From: Robertmurraya korlensis NBRC 107688
Lineage (GTDB): Bacteria; Bacillota; Bacilli; Bacillales; Cytobacillaceae
Assembly: GCF_001591645.1 (NCBI RefSeq)
Contig: NZ_BCVH01000007.1
Location: 1 to 64,000 of the forward strand
Direction of reading: 5' to 3'
DNA: 64,000 nucleotides
Shown: piece after piece, positions 52,808 to 61,303 of the stretch
Numbering within the stretch: the first letter of the stretch is position 1
Layout: every line of letters starts with the position of its first letter
The notes under the pieces: generated by a model
What the model was told of the DNA's origin: nothing
Databases searched by the model: none
Seen by the model: only the letters and a program-made list of their open reading frames with translations
Position numbers and translations under genes: made by a program

Positions 52808-54169
52808 TTAATTAATCAGTGCTTGTAGAGGGGCTGGTATTCTTCCTCCGCGATTGATCATATTTTGTGAGCTGAATGGATTTACGCCCATAACTGGTGC
52901 TCGACCAAGAAGTCCTCCAAATTCAACGATTTCTCCTTCTTGCTTTCCTGGTACGGGGATAACTCTAACAGCTGTTGTTTTCTTGTTAATCATTCCTATT
53001 GCTGCTTCATCTGCAATCATAGCGGAAAGGGTAGCAGGGGAAACATCTCCTGTTATTGCAATCATATCAAGGCCAACGGAACAGACACATGTCATGGCTT
53101 CAAGCTTTGATAAAGTCAAAGCTCCATCAATAATTCCTCGAATCATACCATTATCTTCACTGACTGGGATAAAAGCACCGCTTAATCCGCCGACATAAGA
53201 ACTCGCCATGGCGCCGCCCTTTTTCACCGCATCATTCATGAGGGCTAAGGCTGCAATCGTTCCATGAGTACCTACGCGCTCAAGACCAATTTCCTCTAAG
53301 ATTTCCGCGACACTATCATTTAAGGCATTCGTTGGTGCTAATGAGAGGTCCATTATTCCAAATGGGATACCTAGACGCTTGGCTACTACTCTACCAATTA
53401 GCTCACCAGCACGTGTAATTTTAAAGGCTGTTTTTTTGATAATATCAGACACTTCTCCAAGGTCAGCTTGGGGATGTTTTTTTAATGCGTTCAATACAAC
53501 ACCAGGTCCACTAACACCAACATTAATAACCGCTTCGCCTTCTCCAGCTCCATGGAAAGCTCCCGCCATAAAAGGATTATCCTCAACTGGATTACAAAAT
53601 ACAACAAGCTTAGCACAAGCGATTCCATTTTGATCCTTCGTCCGCTCCGCAGCTTCTTTGATGACATACCCTAATTGCCTAACCGCATCCATATTAATAC
53701 CGGTACGAGTAGTCGCCACTGAAACAGAGGCACAAACTCGTTCTGTTACGCTAAGTGCTTCTGGCAAGGCTTTTAGTAAAGTCTCATCACCTTTGGAAAA
53801 TCCTTTGTGCACAAGGGCCGAGAATCCTCCAATAAAATCTACTCCTAATTGCTTGGCGGCTAAATCCAGTGTCTTTGCAAGCTCAACGGTTTGTTCAACT
53901 GTTGCATTTCCTAGTATTTCTGCAATCGGGGTAATAGAAATTCGTTTATTTATAATCGGAACGCCAAACTCCTTTTCCGTTTCTTCTGCTACTTTTGTTA
54001 AGTCCTTAGCGTAGGTAGTAATTTTATTAAATACATTTTGCTGCATTTTACCAAAATCGGAATCCGCACAGTCTCGGAGGCTGATTCCCATTGTTACTGT
54101 ACGAATATCAAGATTCTCCATTTGAACCATTCGGATCGTTTGAAGGATTTCATCCATTGCAATTGTCAT
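52808..54169 (-). CDS. DUF711/UPF0210 (PFL-like) protein
   Basis: A 453-residue protein of the UPF0210/DUF711 family, whose fold resembles pyruvate formate-lyase. Features: [74 protein letters not shown] and a C-terminal [21 protein letters not shown] (shown in pieces). The function is not known. I chose the ATG at 54169, with AGGGGTG seven bases upstream, over a TTG two codons earlier. It is 17 bases after an ACT-domain gene; the pair is conserved in Firmicutes and here lies behind a glycine riboswitch, tying it to glycine metabolism or sensing. Confidence 0.88.
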   Translation of the reverse strand: MTIAMDEILQTIRMVQMENLDIRTVTMGISLRDCADSDFGKMQQNVFNKITTYAKDLTKVAEETEKEFGVPIINKRISITPIAEILGNATVEQTVELAKTLDLAAKQLGVDFIGGFSALVHKGFSKGDETLLKALPEALSVTERVCASVSVATTRTGINMDAVRQLGYVIKEAAERTKDQNGIACAKLVVFCNPVEDNPFMAGAFHGAGEGEAVINVGVSGPGVVLNALKKHPQADLGEVSDIIKKTAFKITRAGELIGRVVAKRLGIPFGIMDLSLAPTNALNDSVAEILEEIGLERVGTHGTIAALALMNDAVKKGGAMASSYVGGLSGAFIPVSEDNGMIRGIIDGALTLSKLEAMTCVCSVGLDMIAITGDVSPATLSAMIADEAAIGMINKKTTAVRVIPVPGKQEGEIVEFGGLLGRAPVMGVNPFSSQNMINRGGRIPAPLQALIN

Positions 54170-54186
54170 TGTCAATCACCCCTAAG

Positions 54187-54462
54187 CTAAATTCTGTGCA
54201 TCGCTTGAAAAATTTCTTCAAGTTGAATATTTATTTTTAAGCCCATTTCCTCACCAACCAGGTTTAGTTGGTCACGAAGGTTAGATAGATTTTCATTTCC
54301 AGTCACATCAATAATCATCATCATTGTAAAAAAATCTTGTAAAATGGTCTGACTGATATCCAATATGTTCATATGGTTATCAGCTAGAATGGTTGTTACT
54401 TTTGAAATAATGCCAACCTTGTCCTTACCAATCACACTTACCACTGCACGTCTTCTTTCCAT
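54187..54462 (-). CDS. ACT-domain protein (UPF0237 type)
   Basis: A 91-residue single ACT-domain protein, GcvR-like. It opens MERRRAVVSVIGKDKVG and has ILADNHMNILDISQTIL with a methionine-rich MMMIIDV strand. ACT domains bind amino acids; here glycine is a fair guess from the riboswitch upstream. The ATG at 54462 has GAGGTGG six bases upstream; an upstream extension of the frame would run into the terminator. It probably forms a functional pair with the DUF711 protein encoded next. Confidence 0.88.
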   Translation of the reverse strand: MERRRAVVSVIGKDKVGIISKVTTILADNHMNILDISQTILQDFFTMMMIIDVTGNENLSNLRDQLNLVGEEMGLKINIQLEEIFQAMHRI

Positions 54463-54490
54463 TTGTTCCACCTCATTATTTTTTGAAATA

Positions 54491-54517
54491 AAAAAAGATT
54501 GGAGTATCTCCAATCTC
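54491..54517 (-). terminator. Riboswitch-controlled terminator
   Basis: On the minus strand AGATTGGAG, TAT-like loop and CTCCAATCT form a stem followed by seven T, just before the ACT-gene ribosome site. The 5' arm (GAGATTG) is also complementary to CAATCTC within the riboswitch aptamer. Confidence 0.88.
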
Positions 54518-54539
54518 GGGTAAGAAGAGTGTGCAAAAT

Positions 54540-54640
54540 ATTATTATGCAAACATTCTCTTCTGTCCTTTTGCCTGAGATTGTGAATCCTTCGGCGCCGT
54601 AAACATACGGTCTCTCCAGAAGCTGCTCCGGTAATAGTTT
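54540..54640 (-). ncRNA. Glycine riboswitch, single aptamer
   Basis: On the minus strand the conserved glycine-aptamer elements occur in order: CTTCTGGAGAGACCG, then GGCGCCGAAGGATTCAC, then CTCAGGCAAAAGGACAG and AAGAG. P1 pairs CTTCTG (54622-54617) with CAGAAG (54564-54559). Only one aptamer is seen; the usual tandem second copy is missing. An alternative stem GAAGAG...CTCTTC and a match between the aptamer and the terminator 5' arm suggest transcription control of the ACT/DUF711 genes. Confidence 0.9.
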
Positions 54641-54680
54641 GATCCACTACCATCATTGCGGCTGTATTGAATTAAGTAAG

Positions 54681-54709
54681 ATATTATCAATAAATAATAA
54701 TTCAGTCAA
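54681..54709 (-). promoter_or_regulatory. Promoter of the riboswitch transcript
   Basis: On the minus strand TTGACT (54709-54704), 17 bases, then TAATAT (54686-54681), about 40 bases before the aptamer. Confidence 0.7.
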
Positions 54710-54769
54710 TTAAAATTTGTGGAAAGTGAAAAATGACATTACTGATTTTGACTTTTCAGAAAATTGTTA

Positions 54770-54798
54770 TTGAAAATTGGTAAAAAAGAACATATAAT
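54770..54798 (+). promoter_or_regulatory. Promoter of the RbsBAC-type operon
   Basis: TTGAAA (54770-54775), a 17-base spacer and TATAAT (54793-54798). The binding-protein gene starts about 350 bases downstream, leaving a long structured leader. Confidence 0.75.
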
Positions 54799-54805
54799 CA
54801 AAAAT

Positions 54806-54872
54806 GAGCATAAACGAGCATAAACATTCACTTTTATGACTGAAGATGAATGTTTTTATGTAAGCGCTCTAT
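54806..54872 (+). promoter_or_regulatory. Structured leader: direct repeat, inverted repeat, cre-like site
   Basis: GAGCATAAAC occurs twice in tandem (about 54806-54825). CATAAACATTCA then pairs with TGAATGTTTTTATG (about 54819-54860) with one bulge. TGTAAGCGCTCTAT (54859-54872) matches 12 of 14 cre positions, failing only at the last two. These lie just downstream of the promoter, so an operator, attenuator or roadblock is plausible. No gene is present from 54710 to 55155. Confidence 0.4.
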
Positions 54873-55029
54873 TTTCTGGAGGTGATGCTTATCCTAATAA
54901 GGAGAAAATTTACTAGAGGGTTAATTTTCTATTCTACTGTAGCAAAAAAAGCATGAAAAAAAGTACGATTCAGGGGGACCCACGACCAAATGGAAATAAC
55001 CCCTAAATCATACCTCTGTTTGAGTATGT

Positions 55030-55053
55030 CTAAAATTCTTAAGAAATTTTAGA
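55030..55053 (+). repeat. Palindrome in the binding-protein leader
   Basis: TCTAAAATT, then CTTAAG, then AAATTTTAGA form an almost perfect palindrome about 100 bases before the binding-protein start. It could be a hairpin or an operator; no T-run follows directly. Confidence 0.35.
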
Positions 55054-55155
55054 ACTCATTTTTATGGTATGGCAAAACAGATTTTTTTTCAAGGATTGTA
55101 TTTTGTAAAAAGTATCTATTATTCTACGAAATTATTATTTGGAGGTTTTGATACC

Positions 55156-56124
55156 ATGAAAATTCTGAAAAAGTTTCAAATTATTTTATTTGTATTAATT
55201 TTATCCTTACTAAGTGCATGTAGCAGTGGAGAAAGTTCCTCCACGAGTGCTAATGATGATCATAGCGATGATAAAGAAAAACAGCTTAAGATCGGATTGA
55301 CCGTCCCAACTTTAGGTAATCCATTCTTTGTAGCTATGTCCAAAGGGGCTAAAGAAGTTGCGACTAAGTATAATGCTGAAGTCATTACAGTTAGTGCCGA
55401 TCATGATCTGGCAAAGCAAACGGCTCAAATTGAAGACTTTATTACAAAAAAAGTGGATCTTATTTTGTTAAGTCCATTTGATTCTGCTGGAATTGCAGGT
55501 GCAGTTAGTCAAGCAAAAGCAGCTGGTATTCCGATCGTTGCTCTAGATGGATTTGCAGAAGGTGGGATTGACACAGTAGTTATGTCAGATAACGTTCAAG
55601 CTGGGAGACTGGCTGCTGAATACCTTGTAGAGCAACTGAATGGAAAAGGGAATATTGTCATCATTGATGGACCTCCAGTTTCTGCTGTAACAGATAGAAT
55701 TAAGGGCTTTAAAGAAGTGATTAGCAAATATCCTGACATTAAAGTGGTTGCGAACCAGAATGGTGAAGGAAACCGAGAGAAGGCTCTAACTGTAATGGAA
55801 GGAATACTATCTGCCAATAAGAAAATTGATGCGGTTTTTACCATTAATGATGAAGAGGCTGTTGGGGTACAAATTGCTCAAGAGCAAGCGGGCAGAAACG
55901 ATGAATTCTTCCTAGTAAGTGTTGATGGTGCTCCATCTGCAGTAGATGCATTAAATAAGGGTGGAAGCTTTGCGGGTACTTCAGCACAATTTCCGAACCA
56001 AATGGTTATTGATGGTGTTGATTTAGCATTGAAAATAATAGATGGAGAAAAAGTCGACTCAGAAGTTCTTATCCCTACTGAATTTATTACTCAAGAAAAT
56101 GTTGATTCATACAGCGGGTGGTAA
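55156..56124 (+). CDS. RbsB-like sugar-binding lipoprotein
   Basis: A 322-residue CUT2-type periplasmic-binding protein. The signal peptide ends in the lipobox LLSAC (Cys about 20), then a Ser-rich linker. The mature protein opens IGLTVPTLGNPFFVAMSKGAKE (in two parts) and contains ITVSADHDLAKQTAQIEDF, GIPIVALDGFAEGG, DGPPVSAVTDRIKGF and VDGAPSAVDALNKGG. The ATG at 55156 has GGAGG eight bases upstream; the frame is open from 55069, but that lacks a ribosome site. Ribose, galactose or another monosaccharide may be the ligand. RbsD and RbsK genes are missing nearby, so ribose itself is less certain. Confidence 0.85.
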   Translation: MKILKKFQIILFVLILSLLSACSSGESSSTSANDDHSDDKEKQLKIGLTVPTLGNPFFVAMSKGAKEVATKYNAEVITVSADHDLAKQTAQIEDFITKKVDLILLSPFDSAGIAGAVSQAKAAGIPIVALDGFAEGGIDTVVMSDNVQAGRLAAEYLVEQLNGKGNIVIIDGPPVSAVTDRIKGFKEVISKYPDIKVVANQNGEGNREKALTVMEGILSANKKIDAVFTINDEEAVGVQIAQEQAGRNDEFFLVSVDGAPSAVDALNKGGSFAGTSAQFPNQMVIDGVDLALKIIDGEKVDSEVLIPTEFITQENVDSYSGW

Positions 56125-56153
56125 GCTAAACCCCTTTAATTAGAAAGGTAGAT

Positions 56154-56178
56154 ATAGTGCTCTATTTTAGAGCACTAT
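56154..56178 (+). terminator. Intercistronic hairpin between RbsB- and RbsA-like genes
   Basis: ATAGTGCTCT and AGAGCACTAT are exact complements around a five-base loop. There is no T-run; it probably keeps binding-protein mRNA more abundant than that of the rest of the operon. Confidence 0.6.
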
Positions 56179-56212
56179 GTTTACACCAAAAGTAATGTAG
56201 GGAGGGGAAGAA

Positions 56213-57769
56213 ATGATCATAACGAAAGAGCAACAAACGAGGATTCATTCTATAAAAGCACAACCTATTATGAGTATGAAGGGTGTTACAAAGCAGTTTT
56301 CTGGTGTGAAAGTGCTACAAAATGTTGATATTGAACTTTATCAAGGAGAAGTTCATGCACTGATGGGAGAGAATGGTGCAGGGAAATCTACTTTAATGAA
56401 AATAATGGCGGGTGTGTACCAGCCTGATGGCGGTTTAATTGTCTATAAAGGTCAAGAAGTCCATTGGAACAATCCAATGGATGCTAGAAATAAGGGAATT
56501 AGTGTCATTCATCAAGAGATTAGCTTATCTCCTAACTTATCCATTGGAGAAAATATCTTAATGGGTACCTCGTTAAAGAAAAGTAGATTAGGGTTAATTA
56601 GCTGGAACGATATTTACGAGAAGGCTGAAAATATCTTATCATCCATAGGTTCATCTTTGGACCCTCGAGCGAATGTTAGTTCATTAAGTGTAGCCCAACA
56701 ACAAATGGTTGAAATTGCTCGTGCGTTATCACTTAACTCTGAAATCTTAATCATGGATGAACCAACCGCATCACTTACAGATAAAGAAATAGAGAGGCTT
56801 TTTACGATCATAGACGGATTAAAAAGAAAAGGCGTTGCGATTGTTTACATCTCACACCGAATGGATGAGATTTTTAAAATTTCTAATCGTTTTACTGTAC
56901 TCCGAGACGGACGCTTGGTTACGAGTGGTCCAATATCAGAAACAAATCCTACGCATCTGGTAAAACTAATGGTAGGACGAGAGTTAAATGAGCTGTTTGT
57001 TAGAGATAGAAGTGAAAATAATACGGAAACAAAGAATCAAAAACCAGTACTTGAGTTGAGAGGTATATCCGACAGAAAAATTGTAAAAGATGTATCGTTA
57101 AAGATCTACCCTGGGGAAATTGTTGGTTTAGCAGGACTTGTTGGTGCTGGTCGAACAGAGCTTGTTAGAACCATCTTTGGATTATCCGATTTGTCAGAGG
57201 GCCAAATTTACATAGAAGGCAGATCGGTTCAAATAAAGAATCCAACCGATGCGATAAAGCTAGGAATTGCCCATGTACCTGAAAGCAGAAAGGAACAGGG
57301 CTTATTACCGAATCTATCAGTTAAAGAAAATATCATGATGGCACAATTTCCTATGTACCGTAAGTTTAGGCTTTTACAGTACAGCAAGATAAACCGTGAA
57401 GCAGATCGCTATATTGAGGAACTTGGAGTTAGAACGGCATCGAAAGAACAAAACGTGATGGGCCTTAGCGGTGGGAATCAACAGAAAGTCGTTATCGCCA
57501 AATGGCTTTCAATTGGTCCAAAAGTACTGTTGCTCGATGAGCCAACACGTGGGGTAGATATTGGTGCAAAAACAGAGATTCATAAAATCATTAATCAACT
57601 AGCCGAACAAGGACTTGCTGTGTTAATGATTTCTTCTGAATTACCCGAAATACTTGGAGTGAGTGATCGGATACTAGTCATGCACGAAGGCAGGCTAAGA
57701 GCGGAATTATCTCATAAGGAAGCTACCCAGGAAAAAATAATGTTCTACGCTACAGGAGAGGTTAAATGA
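56213..57769 (+). CDS. RbsA-like sugar ABC ATPase
   Basis: A 518-residue CUT2 ATPase with two fused nucleotide-binding domains. The first has Walker A GENGAGKST (about 62-70), SVAQQQ signature region and ILIMDEPTASL. The second has a degenerate Walker A (GLVGAGRTE), the signature LSGGNQQK and VLLLDEPTRGVD, all usual for this family. GGGAGGGG precedes the ATG. It powers import through the RbsC-like permease whose gene overlaps its stop by four bases. Confidence 0.92.
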   Translation: MIITKEQQTRIHSIKAQPIMSMKGVTKQFSGVKVLQNVDIELYQGEVHALMGENGAGKSTLMKIMAGVYQPDGGLIVYKGQEVHWNNPMDARNKGISVIHQEISLSPNLSIGENILMGTSLKKSRLGLISWNDIYEKAENILSSIGSSLDPRANVSSLSVAQQQMVEIARALSLNSEILIMDEPTASLTDKEIERLFTIIDGLKRKGVAIVYISHRMDEIFKISNRFTVLRDGRLVTSGPISETNPTHLVKLMVGRELNELFVRDRSENNTETKNQKPVLELRGISDRKIVKDVSLKIYPGEIVGLAGLVGAGRTELVRTIFGLSDLSEGQIYIEGRSVQIKNPTDAIKLGIAHVPESRKEQGLLPNLSVKENIMMAQFPMYRKFRLLQYSKINREADRYIEELGVRTASKEQNVMGLSGGNQQKVVIAKWLSIGPKVLLLDEPTRGVDIGAKTEIHKIINQLAEQGLAVLMISSELPEILGVSDRILVMHEGRLRAELSHKEATQEKIMFYATGEVK

Positions 57770-58746
57770 TGAATATTAATGTACAATCTAGTAGTCCATC
57801 CGTAGTTACATTCAAGGATCGTTCTAAACAAATATTTAATCAACTGGGCATGTTAATCATTCTTGCTTTGTTAATTGTAGTAATGAGTGTGATCGCTCCG
57901 AATTTCACAGATTCAAGCAATATTTTAAACGTATTGAAGCAAAGTTCAATAACTGCGATCCTGGCGGCAGGGATGACGGTAGTTATTTTAACAGGTGGAA
58001 TTGACTTATCTGTAGGATCAACACTTGCTTTAAGTGGTGTTATATCAGTTCTACTGTCAAACTCCGGAGTTCCTGTAGTATTCTCTATGTTCGCTGGAGC
58101 TGCTGTTGGATATATAGCCGGGGCCATTAATGGTTATTTAACTGCTGTACCAAAGCTACCTGCGTTTATCGTAACTCTAGGAAGTATGACTTATTTGAGA
58201 GGATTGGCGTATGTCATAACAGGTGGTTATCCCGTAGTTTTAGCATCAGAGAAATTCAAGTTTATAGGAGCGGGTGAAATACTAGGTATACCTACTCCGA
58301 TATATATTATGGCAATTGTTTATATCATCATGTTTGTTGTATTGAAATATACGATGTTTGGCCGACATGTTTACGCGATTGGTGGAAATGAAGAGGCCGC
58401 CCATCTAACAGGAATTAAAGTGAATCGTACATTAATCAATGTCTACTCTATCAGTGGATTACTGGCAGGTATTAGTGGAGTGGTAATGGCGGGGCGCTTA
58501 TTCTCTGGGCAACCAATGGTAGGTATCGCGTTTGAACTGGATGCAATTGCAGCTGTTGTTCTAGGTGGAACGAGTTTTGTAGGTGGACGTGGCCGAATAC
58601 AAGGTACGATTATTGGGGTGTTAATTGTCGCTGTATTAACGAACGGGATGACATTGCTTAATGTAGATTACTACTGGCAACAAGTGGTGAAGGGTATTGT
58701 TATTGTCATTGCCGTCCTTCTTGACCGGTTGCGTAGTAGAAATTAA
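57766..58746 (+). CDS. RbsC-like sugar ABC permease
   Basis: A 326-residue CUT2 permease with about ten helices. Typical blocks: TAILAAGMTVVILTGGIDLSVGS (in parts), VTLGSMTYLRGLAYVITGG and AIAAVVLGGTSFVGGRGRI. The ATG overlaps the ATPase stop (ATGA). It is the last transporter gene, followed by a terminator. The proximity to a uronate-dehydrogenase-like gene and LacI-type regulator suggests a sugar acid or pectin-derived sugar as substrate; this is inference. Confidence 0.92.
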   Translation: MMNINVQSSSPSVVTFKDRSKQIFNQLGMLIILALLIVVMSVIAPNFTDSSNILNVLKQSSITAILAAGMTVVILTGGIDLSVGSTLALSGVISVLLSNSGVPVVFSMFAGAAVGYIAGAINGYLTAVPKLPAFIVTLGSMTYLRGLAYVITGGYPVVLASEKFKFIGAGEILGIPTPIYIMAIVYIIMFVVLKYTMFGRHVYAIGGNEEAAHLTGIKVNRTLINVYSISGLLAGISGVVMAGRLFSGQPMVGIAFELDAIAAVVLGGTSFVGGRGRIQGTIIGVLIVAVLTNGMTLLNVDYYWQQVVKGIVIVIAVLLDRLRSRN

Positions 58747-58776
58747 GAATAGTGAAATAATGAATGTGAAATAGGG

Positions 58777-58811
58777 AAAAGCTACGTTTCCAAATAAGGA
58801 GCGTAGCTTTT
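58777..58811 (+). terminator. Terminator of the RbsBAC-type operon
   Basis: AAAAGCTACG and CGTAGCTTTT form a perfect 10-bp stem with T at the end. Confidence 0.85.
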
Positions 58812-58868
58812 GGGTTTAAGCAGCCACTTAATTGGTCATAAAGAATATAAAAAAGTGGATGTGATTCA

Positions 58869-58976
58869 ATGGAGGAACATGAAGGGAATTTTGCACGAGG
58901 ATTTGCTTGGGCTATCATGCTAAGTCTTCCCTTATGGGCAGGAATTATTGGCATTGTTCGATTTATTTCAAAGTAA
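58869..58976 (+). CDS. 35-residue single-helix membrane protein
   Basis: A very short frame, MEEHEGNFARG at the start and VRFISK at the end, with one hydrophobic helix (about 12-31: FAWAIMLSLPLWAGIIGIV). The ribosome site is weak (GTGGATG). Acidic N-terminus, single helix and short basic tail are typical of small Bacillus membrane proteins that often escape annotation. No family is recognised. Confidence 0.45.
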   Translation: MEEHEGNFARGFAWAIMLSLPLWAGIIGIVRFISK

Positions 58977-59075
58977 AAATCGTTGAATAAATCTTTTAAG
59001 TAAGTTAAATAAGGTTTAAAGATTATGTATTCTGGGTATAGTCCAACACGTTAATCTAGGATAGGAGCGGTACAT

Positions 59076-59297
59076 ATGACGTTTATATCTAAGATTTTAT
59101 ACAGTTGGCATAGATTCCGGATGAATTATCACTATTTGTTAGTAGAAAGTTGTTTGGATTCTGAATTGAAAGGTAAGCTAATAAAAAAATTAGAATACCA
59201 TAAAAATCAGGTCATGCGGTTAACAAAAGATGAAACGGAGTCTTTAGTCTCCCTTCAGGTTTCTTCACCTAGTCAAATGTTTTCTAGGAAGAAATAG
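59076..59297 (+). CDS. Small conserved-looking hypothetical protein
   Basis: A 73-residue basic protein opening MTFISKILYSWHRFRMNYH and containing YLLVESCLDSELKGKLIKKL and EYHKNQVMRL, with no membrane helix. It looks mainly helical. TAGGAGCGG lies before the ATG. I recall similar short proteins in Bacillaceae but no function. It lies between the sugar-importer operon and the epimerase-family gene. Confidence 0.6.
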   Translation: MTFISKILYSWHRFRMNYHYLLVESCLDSELKGKLIKKLEYHKNQVMRLTKDETESLVSLQVSSPSQMFSRKK

Positions 59298-59341
59298 AGG
59301 GGCCTCAATTCTGTTTATACGTAAGGTAATGGAGGAAAGTG

Positions 59342-60097
59342 ATGAAAAAGAAGGTTACCATAATAGGTGGTACGGGCACGATAGGCTCCATCTTATATAA
59401 AGGTCTTTCGGATAAATATAAAATCGTCATTCTTGATAAAAAAGCCCCCAAACATGCTGGTGAATTTATTGAGGTGGATGCTACAAATGCTGAGATGTTA
59501 CTAAACCGTATTCCAAAAGATACGGATGTACTTATCAATTTACTCACCATAAAAACGGAAAACGACTTAAAGGACATAAAAGAGTTTCAACGTATGACCG
59601 ATATTCATCTATTGTCTTCCTTTTATGTGTTGTACGCAGCTATGACATTAGGTATTACTAAGGTGGTGTATGCAAGCAGTAATCATACCACTGATTCCTA
59701 TGAGGAGGATGGTTTTTCTACGTTAGGTAGAGAAATTACCACTAGTGATTACCCTTCCTCTCGAGGATTATATGGGGTATTAAAGTTTGCTTCCGAGCAA
59801 ATTGGCTATTTAATGTCTAAAGAGTCAGAAAAGCTATCTGTTATTAACTTACGGATTGGTAGTGTTCATCCTGATGAGCAAAAAGCGGTAAAGGAAGACA
59901 ATCGTCTTCATCAAACCTTATTGTCTCATACAGATACGATTCAGCTTTTTGAATTAGCTATTCAATCCACCGTCCGTTTCGGAACCTACTACGGGGTATC
60001 AGATAACCCTGACAAGCCTTGGTCGCTGGAAAGTGCCTATCGGGAGCTTGGTTTTATTCCATTGGTAAATTCGTTACATGTTGCGAAGGAAGAGTGA
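59342..60097 (+). CDS. NAD-dependent epimerase/dehydratase family, uronate-dehydrogenase-like
   Basis: A 251-residue extended SDR with the Rossmann motif GGTGTIGSILYKGL (about 9-22), a catalytic Tyr and Lys in LYGVLKFASEQIG, VVYASSNHTTD and, near the end, YYGVSDNPDKPWSLESAYRELGF. The YASSNH and YGVS-W-A-LG patterns recall uronate dehydrogenases, which oxidise galacturonate or glucuronate to the aldarolactone. GGAGG is six bases before the ATG at 59342. Just downstream are a palindromic operator and a LacI-type regulator gene. Other sugar-nucleotide epimerase roles remain possible. Confidence 0.75.
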   Translation: MKKKVTIIGGTGTIGSILYKGLSDKYKIVILDKKAPKHAGEFIEVDATNAEMLLNRIPKDTDVLINLLTIKTENDLKDIKEFQRMTDIHLLSSFYVLYAAMTLGITKVVYASSNHTTDSYEEDGFSTLGREITTSDYPSSRGLYGVLKFASEQIGYLMSKESEKLSVINLRIGSVHPDEQKAVKEDNRLHQTLLSHTDTIQLFELAIQSTVRFGTYYGVSDNPDKPWSLESAYRELGFIPLVNSLHVAKEE

Positions 60098-60106
60098 CTG
60101 ATAAAA

Positions 60107-60120
60107 TGTTAACGTTAACA
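60107..60120 (+). promoter_or_regulatory. Palindromic LacI/cre-type operator
   Basis: TGTTAACGTTAACA is a perfect palindrome with a central CG, the form bound by LacI-family repressors. It lies 101 bases before the LacI-type gene. It also fits 13 of 14 cre positions, so CcpA is an alternative. An identical copy is at 63956-63969. Confidence 0.75.
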
Positions 60121-60221
60121 AAAAATGATAAATTGATTTGTTAAAAGGGAAGTAAAGCTGGAGTGGCTCTGAAAATAAGGTATAATGAATATAATAGTCT
60201 CTGCAAAAAGGAAGGTCACCA

Positions 60222-61229
60222 ATGGTTACAATAAAAGATATTGCAAAATTGGCCAATGTGTCTCACACAACGGTATCAAGGGCATTGAATAATAGCCCCC
60301 TTATCAAAGGACCAACGAAAAAGAAAATCCTTGAAATTGCCTCCCAGCTCAATTATTCCCCTAACTACAATGCAAAAAGTCTAGTGATGCAGAAGTCACA
60401 TACAATTGGCTTGTTTTTAACAAGTATCAGCAACGGGACATCTGCGAGCTTTCTAGCTGATACGATCAAAGGTGTCAATGCGGCCATTAGCCAAGAATAT
60501 AATCTTTTTATCAGGGGTATAGATGATTATGAAGATTATTCGAGCATCAATCCACAAAGGTTTGATGGAATTATTGTCATGAGCCAAAGTATACAGGACC
60601 ATTCCTTTATTTATCATGTCCTTCAAAAGAAAATTCCGATTATCGTTTTAAATAGAGAAATTGAAGAAGATTATATTATGAATATCCTATCTGATGATAA
60701 AGAGGGTTCAAGGCAGGCAGTACAATATCTCATTGACTGTGGTCATAAGGATATAGGAATTATCGAAGGTACGCCATCCTTTAAATCGGCACAGATGAGA
60801 AAGGAAGGTTATTTAACCGCCCTAATTGATAATCATTTCCCTATTCAACAGGAGTATTCTGTAAATGGAAACTACGATATGGAAAGTGGATACAAAGGGA
60901 TGGAAAAATTATTGTTGTTAGGGAAGCCTCCTACAGCAGTTTTTTGCTCCAATGATGACATGGCCATCGGTGCGATGAATGCGGTATATGCCCACGGGTT
61001 GAGTGTTCCGGATGATATTTCAATCGTTGGGTTTGATGATAGTGGATTTGCTCAATATACGACTCCAGGATTAACGACAGTGAAGCGTCCAGTAGAACAA
61101 ATCAGCTATCTTGGTGCAAAAAACATATTATCATTGGTTACAGGTAAGGAAGTTACGTTAGAAAAAGTGTATGTTAATACAGAATTAATCATAAGAAAAT
61201 CAGTTAAAAGCATAGAAAAAAGATGCTAG
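60222..61229 (+). CDS. LacI-family transcriptional repressor
   Basis: A 335-residue LacI/GalR regulator. The N-terminal helix-turn-helix reads TIKDIAKLANVSHTTVSRAL (about 3-22), with the hinge helix around YNAKSLV. The C-terminal periplasmic-binding-like domain contains IGLFLTS, VMSQS, DDKEGSRQAVQYL and VFCSNDDMAIGAMNA and ends with the dimer region SIVGFDDSGFAQYTTPGLTTV (in parts). AAAAGGAAGG precedes the ATG. It probably binds TGTTAACGTTAACA upstream of its own gene and in the acetylesterase control region. The effector may be a pectin-derived sugar. Confidence 0.92.
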   Translation: MVTIKDIAKLANVSHTTVSRALNNSPLIKGPTKKKILEIASQLNYSPNYNAKSLVMQKSHTIGLFLTSISNGTSASFLADTIKGVNAAISQEYNLFIRGIDDYEDYSSINPQRFDGIIVMSQSIQDHSFIYHVLQKKIPIIVLNREIEEDYIMNILSDDKEGSRQAVQYLIDCGHKDIGIIEGTPSFKSAQMRKEGYLTALIDNHFPIQQEYSVNGNYDMESGYKGMEKLLLLGKPPTAVFCSNDDMAIGAMNAVYAHGLSVPDDISIVGFDDSGFAQYTTPGLTTVKRPVEQISYLGAKNILSLVTGKEVTLEKVYVNTELIIRKSVKSIEKRC

Positions 61230-61301
61230 GTTGAAGTGACCCCCAAAAGTTAAATTTCCACTCTAACTTTTGGGGTGCAGTACAGTTTTAGCATCTTTTT
61301 T
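61216..61301. terminator. Nested bidirectional terminator
   Basis: An inner hairpin, CCCCAAAAGTTA (61241-61252) with TAACTTTTGGGG (61264-61275), sits inside an outer stem, AAAAAAGATGCTA (61216-61228) with TAGCATCTTTTTT (61289-61301). T-runs occur on both strands. It separates the LacI gene and the convergent ABC exporter gene. Confidence 0.85.
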
Positions 61302-61303
61302 AC

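Noticed and set aside
52854-54014. Three plus-strand frames opposite the DUF711 gene
   Set aside because: They mirror the conserved DUF711 gene, lack ribosome sites and have low-complexity Ser/Thr/Pro composition.
54438-54656. 72-residue minus-strand frame over the riboswitch
   Set aside because: It covers the glycine aptamer and terminator; the sequence is explained by the RNA element and has no protein-like features.
54806-54826. Tandem GAGCATAAAC repeat as a CRISPR-like array
   Set aside because: Only two adjacent copies with no spacers and no cas genes nearby.
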